Assembly (NCBI GenBank): GCA_900471525.1
Contig: UCEZ01000034.1
Span: forward strand, 1 to 58,853
Reading direction: 5' to 3'
DNA: 58,853 nucleotides
DNA from: Hyphomicrobiales bacterium
Lineage (GTDB): Bacteria > Pseudomonadota > Alphaproteobacteria > Rhizobiales > Rhizobiaceae
Below, piece after piece: positions 58,273 to 58,853 of the stretch. A model generated the notes under the pieces. That model was not told the origin of the DNA and did no database searches. It saw only the letters and a list, made by a program, of their open reading frames with translations. The position numbers were made by a program, and so were the translations under genes. The first letter of the stretch is position 1. Each line of letters opens with the position of its first letter.

Positions 58273-58755
58273 CTATTCCAGAATGACGACGGCTTCGACC
58301 TCGAAGAGCATGGGGTCAATTGCAAGCTTGGGGACGGGAATCAGAGTCTGCGCCGGCAGTGCCTCGCCGAACATTTCCTTGACGTTCCTGGTCAACACCT
58401 CAAGCTTGGACATATCGTGATCGACCACGAAGACCGTGAGCTTGGCGACCTGATCCGGCCGTGCGCCGAGCGCATCGAGGGCGGTGCGCAAATTTGCGTA
58501 GGCCTGCTTAACCTGGACAGCGAAGTCGGGCGACAGGGCTCCCGTGCCGTCTTGGCCGCCCTGTCCGGAGATGTAGGCCACCCGGGCTTCGCGGGGCACA
58601 ATCACCGCCGTGCTGTAGCCATTCGGCGTCGGGTCGTAGAGGTTTTGCGGATTGACGATGGTCAGCTTGTTCTCATTCGCGGTCGTCACAGTTGGAACTC
58701 CCATGGTCATGATGATTAGCCCTCCGATAAGCAGATGCTTGGTTGCGCGTGACAT
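58273..58755 (-). CDS. Exported RidA family protein
   Basis: A 160-residue RidA-like protein with an N-terminal signal peptide (HLLIGGLIIMTMGVPTVTTA-NE). The RidA fold follows: ARVAYISGQGGQDGTGALSP, then VKQAYANLRTALDALGARPD, VAKLTVFVVDHDMSKLEVLT and ALPAQTLIPVPKLAIDPMLF. RidA proteins usually act in the cytosol on imines; a periplasmic member is unusual, and the Arg that binds the substrate carboxylate (next to PAR-x-x in RidA) appears to be Gln here (PAQTL). So it may bind rather than hydrolyse. Its promoter is within the last 100 bases of the window. Confidence 0.85.
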   Translation of the reverse strand: MSRATKHLLIGGLIIMTMGVPTVTTANENKLTIVNPQNLYDPTPNGYSTAVIVPREARVAYISGQGGQDGTGALSPDFAVQVKQAYANLRTALDALGARPDQVAKLTVFVVDHDMSKLEVLTRNVKEMFGEALPAQTLIPVPKLAIDPMLFEVEAVVILE

Positions 58756-58853
58756 GATTTTCTCTTGGCTCCGAGGACTGCGAGCAACGTACCCTCGCGG
58801 CCTGCAGGATTGAACTTAACCAATCGCCCATATGATTGACTCGTACGACGTAC

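Overview
The window looks like a chromosomal or chromid segment of an alphaproteobacterium of the family Rhizobiaceae (Rhizobium/Agrobacterium type). The strongest markers are a full-length rirA iron regulator, a nepR-phyR general stress response (GSR) pair with EcfG-type promoters (GGAAC-N16/17-CGTT), a bcsA-bcsB-TPR-bcsN cellulose operon of the rhizobial type, and a uxs/epimerase/GT2/ugd polysaccharide cluster like the arabinose-polysaccharide locus of Sinorhizobium meliloti. I see no rRNA, tRNA, CRISPR array, insertion sequence or phage gene.

Layout. 1-5.1 kb: a partial DUF3300 gene, a degraded response-regulator remnant, an outer-membrane barrel protein, a SPINDLY/OGT-type GT41 glycosyltransferase and a small orphan protein. 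5.2-17.5 kb: a stress island of mostly small envelope or stress proteins (BON, DUF1328, PRC-barrel, CsbD, DUF3309, an alpha/beta hydrolase). Ten exact and two near matches to the EcfG promoter sit directly upstream of these genes in the right orientation. Within it lie nepR (minus) and phyR (plus), but no ecfG sigma factor, plus a second, divergent NepR-like protein behind its own EcfG promoter. 17.9-23.6 kb: a RidA protein and a complete dppABCDF dipeptide ABC operon. 23.9-28.1 kb: a LuxR-type regulator overlapping a single-domain response regulator, rirA, and an M48 peptidase overlapping a DUF898 membrane protein. 28.3-31.1 kb: mmsA, an ABM-domain protein and a LysR regulator.

31.2-38.8 kb: the cellulose synthase operon bcsA-bcsB-TPR-bcsN, translationally coupled and without a GH8 endoglucanase. 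39.1-48.1 kb: an eight-gene minus-strand operon (three flavin-dependent LLM monooxygenases, an M20 amidohydrolase, a GNAT acetyltransferase, a fused permease-ATPase and two paralogous solute-binding proteins). Its gene content matches the Bacillus subtilis ytmI and yxe operons, which import and dispose of S-modified cysteines through N-acetylation, monooxygenation and deacetylation. 48.4-55.2 kb: a polysaccharide operon reading uxs, 4-epimerase, GT2 synthase, UDP-glucose dehydrogenase, DUF995 protein and GH26-like hydrolase, preceded by a tandem 33-bp-spaced direct repeat. The window ends with a small lipoprotein, a GT39-type membrane glycosyltransferase and an exported RidA-family protein.

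How they connect: phosphorylated PhyR would sequester NepR and free an EcfG sigma factor (encoded elsewhere) to transcribe the envelope-stress genes around it. The two polysaccharide operons and the GT39 enzyme are surface-glycan functions. The remaining operons are uptake and catabolism of peptides, sulfur compounds and branched-chain/inositol intermediates. All functional statements rest on reading the translations and motifs by eye; no database search was run.
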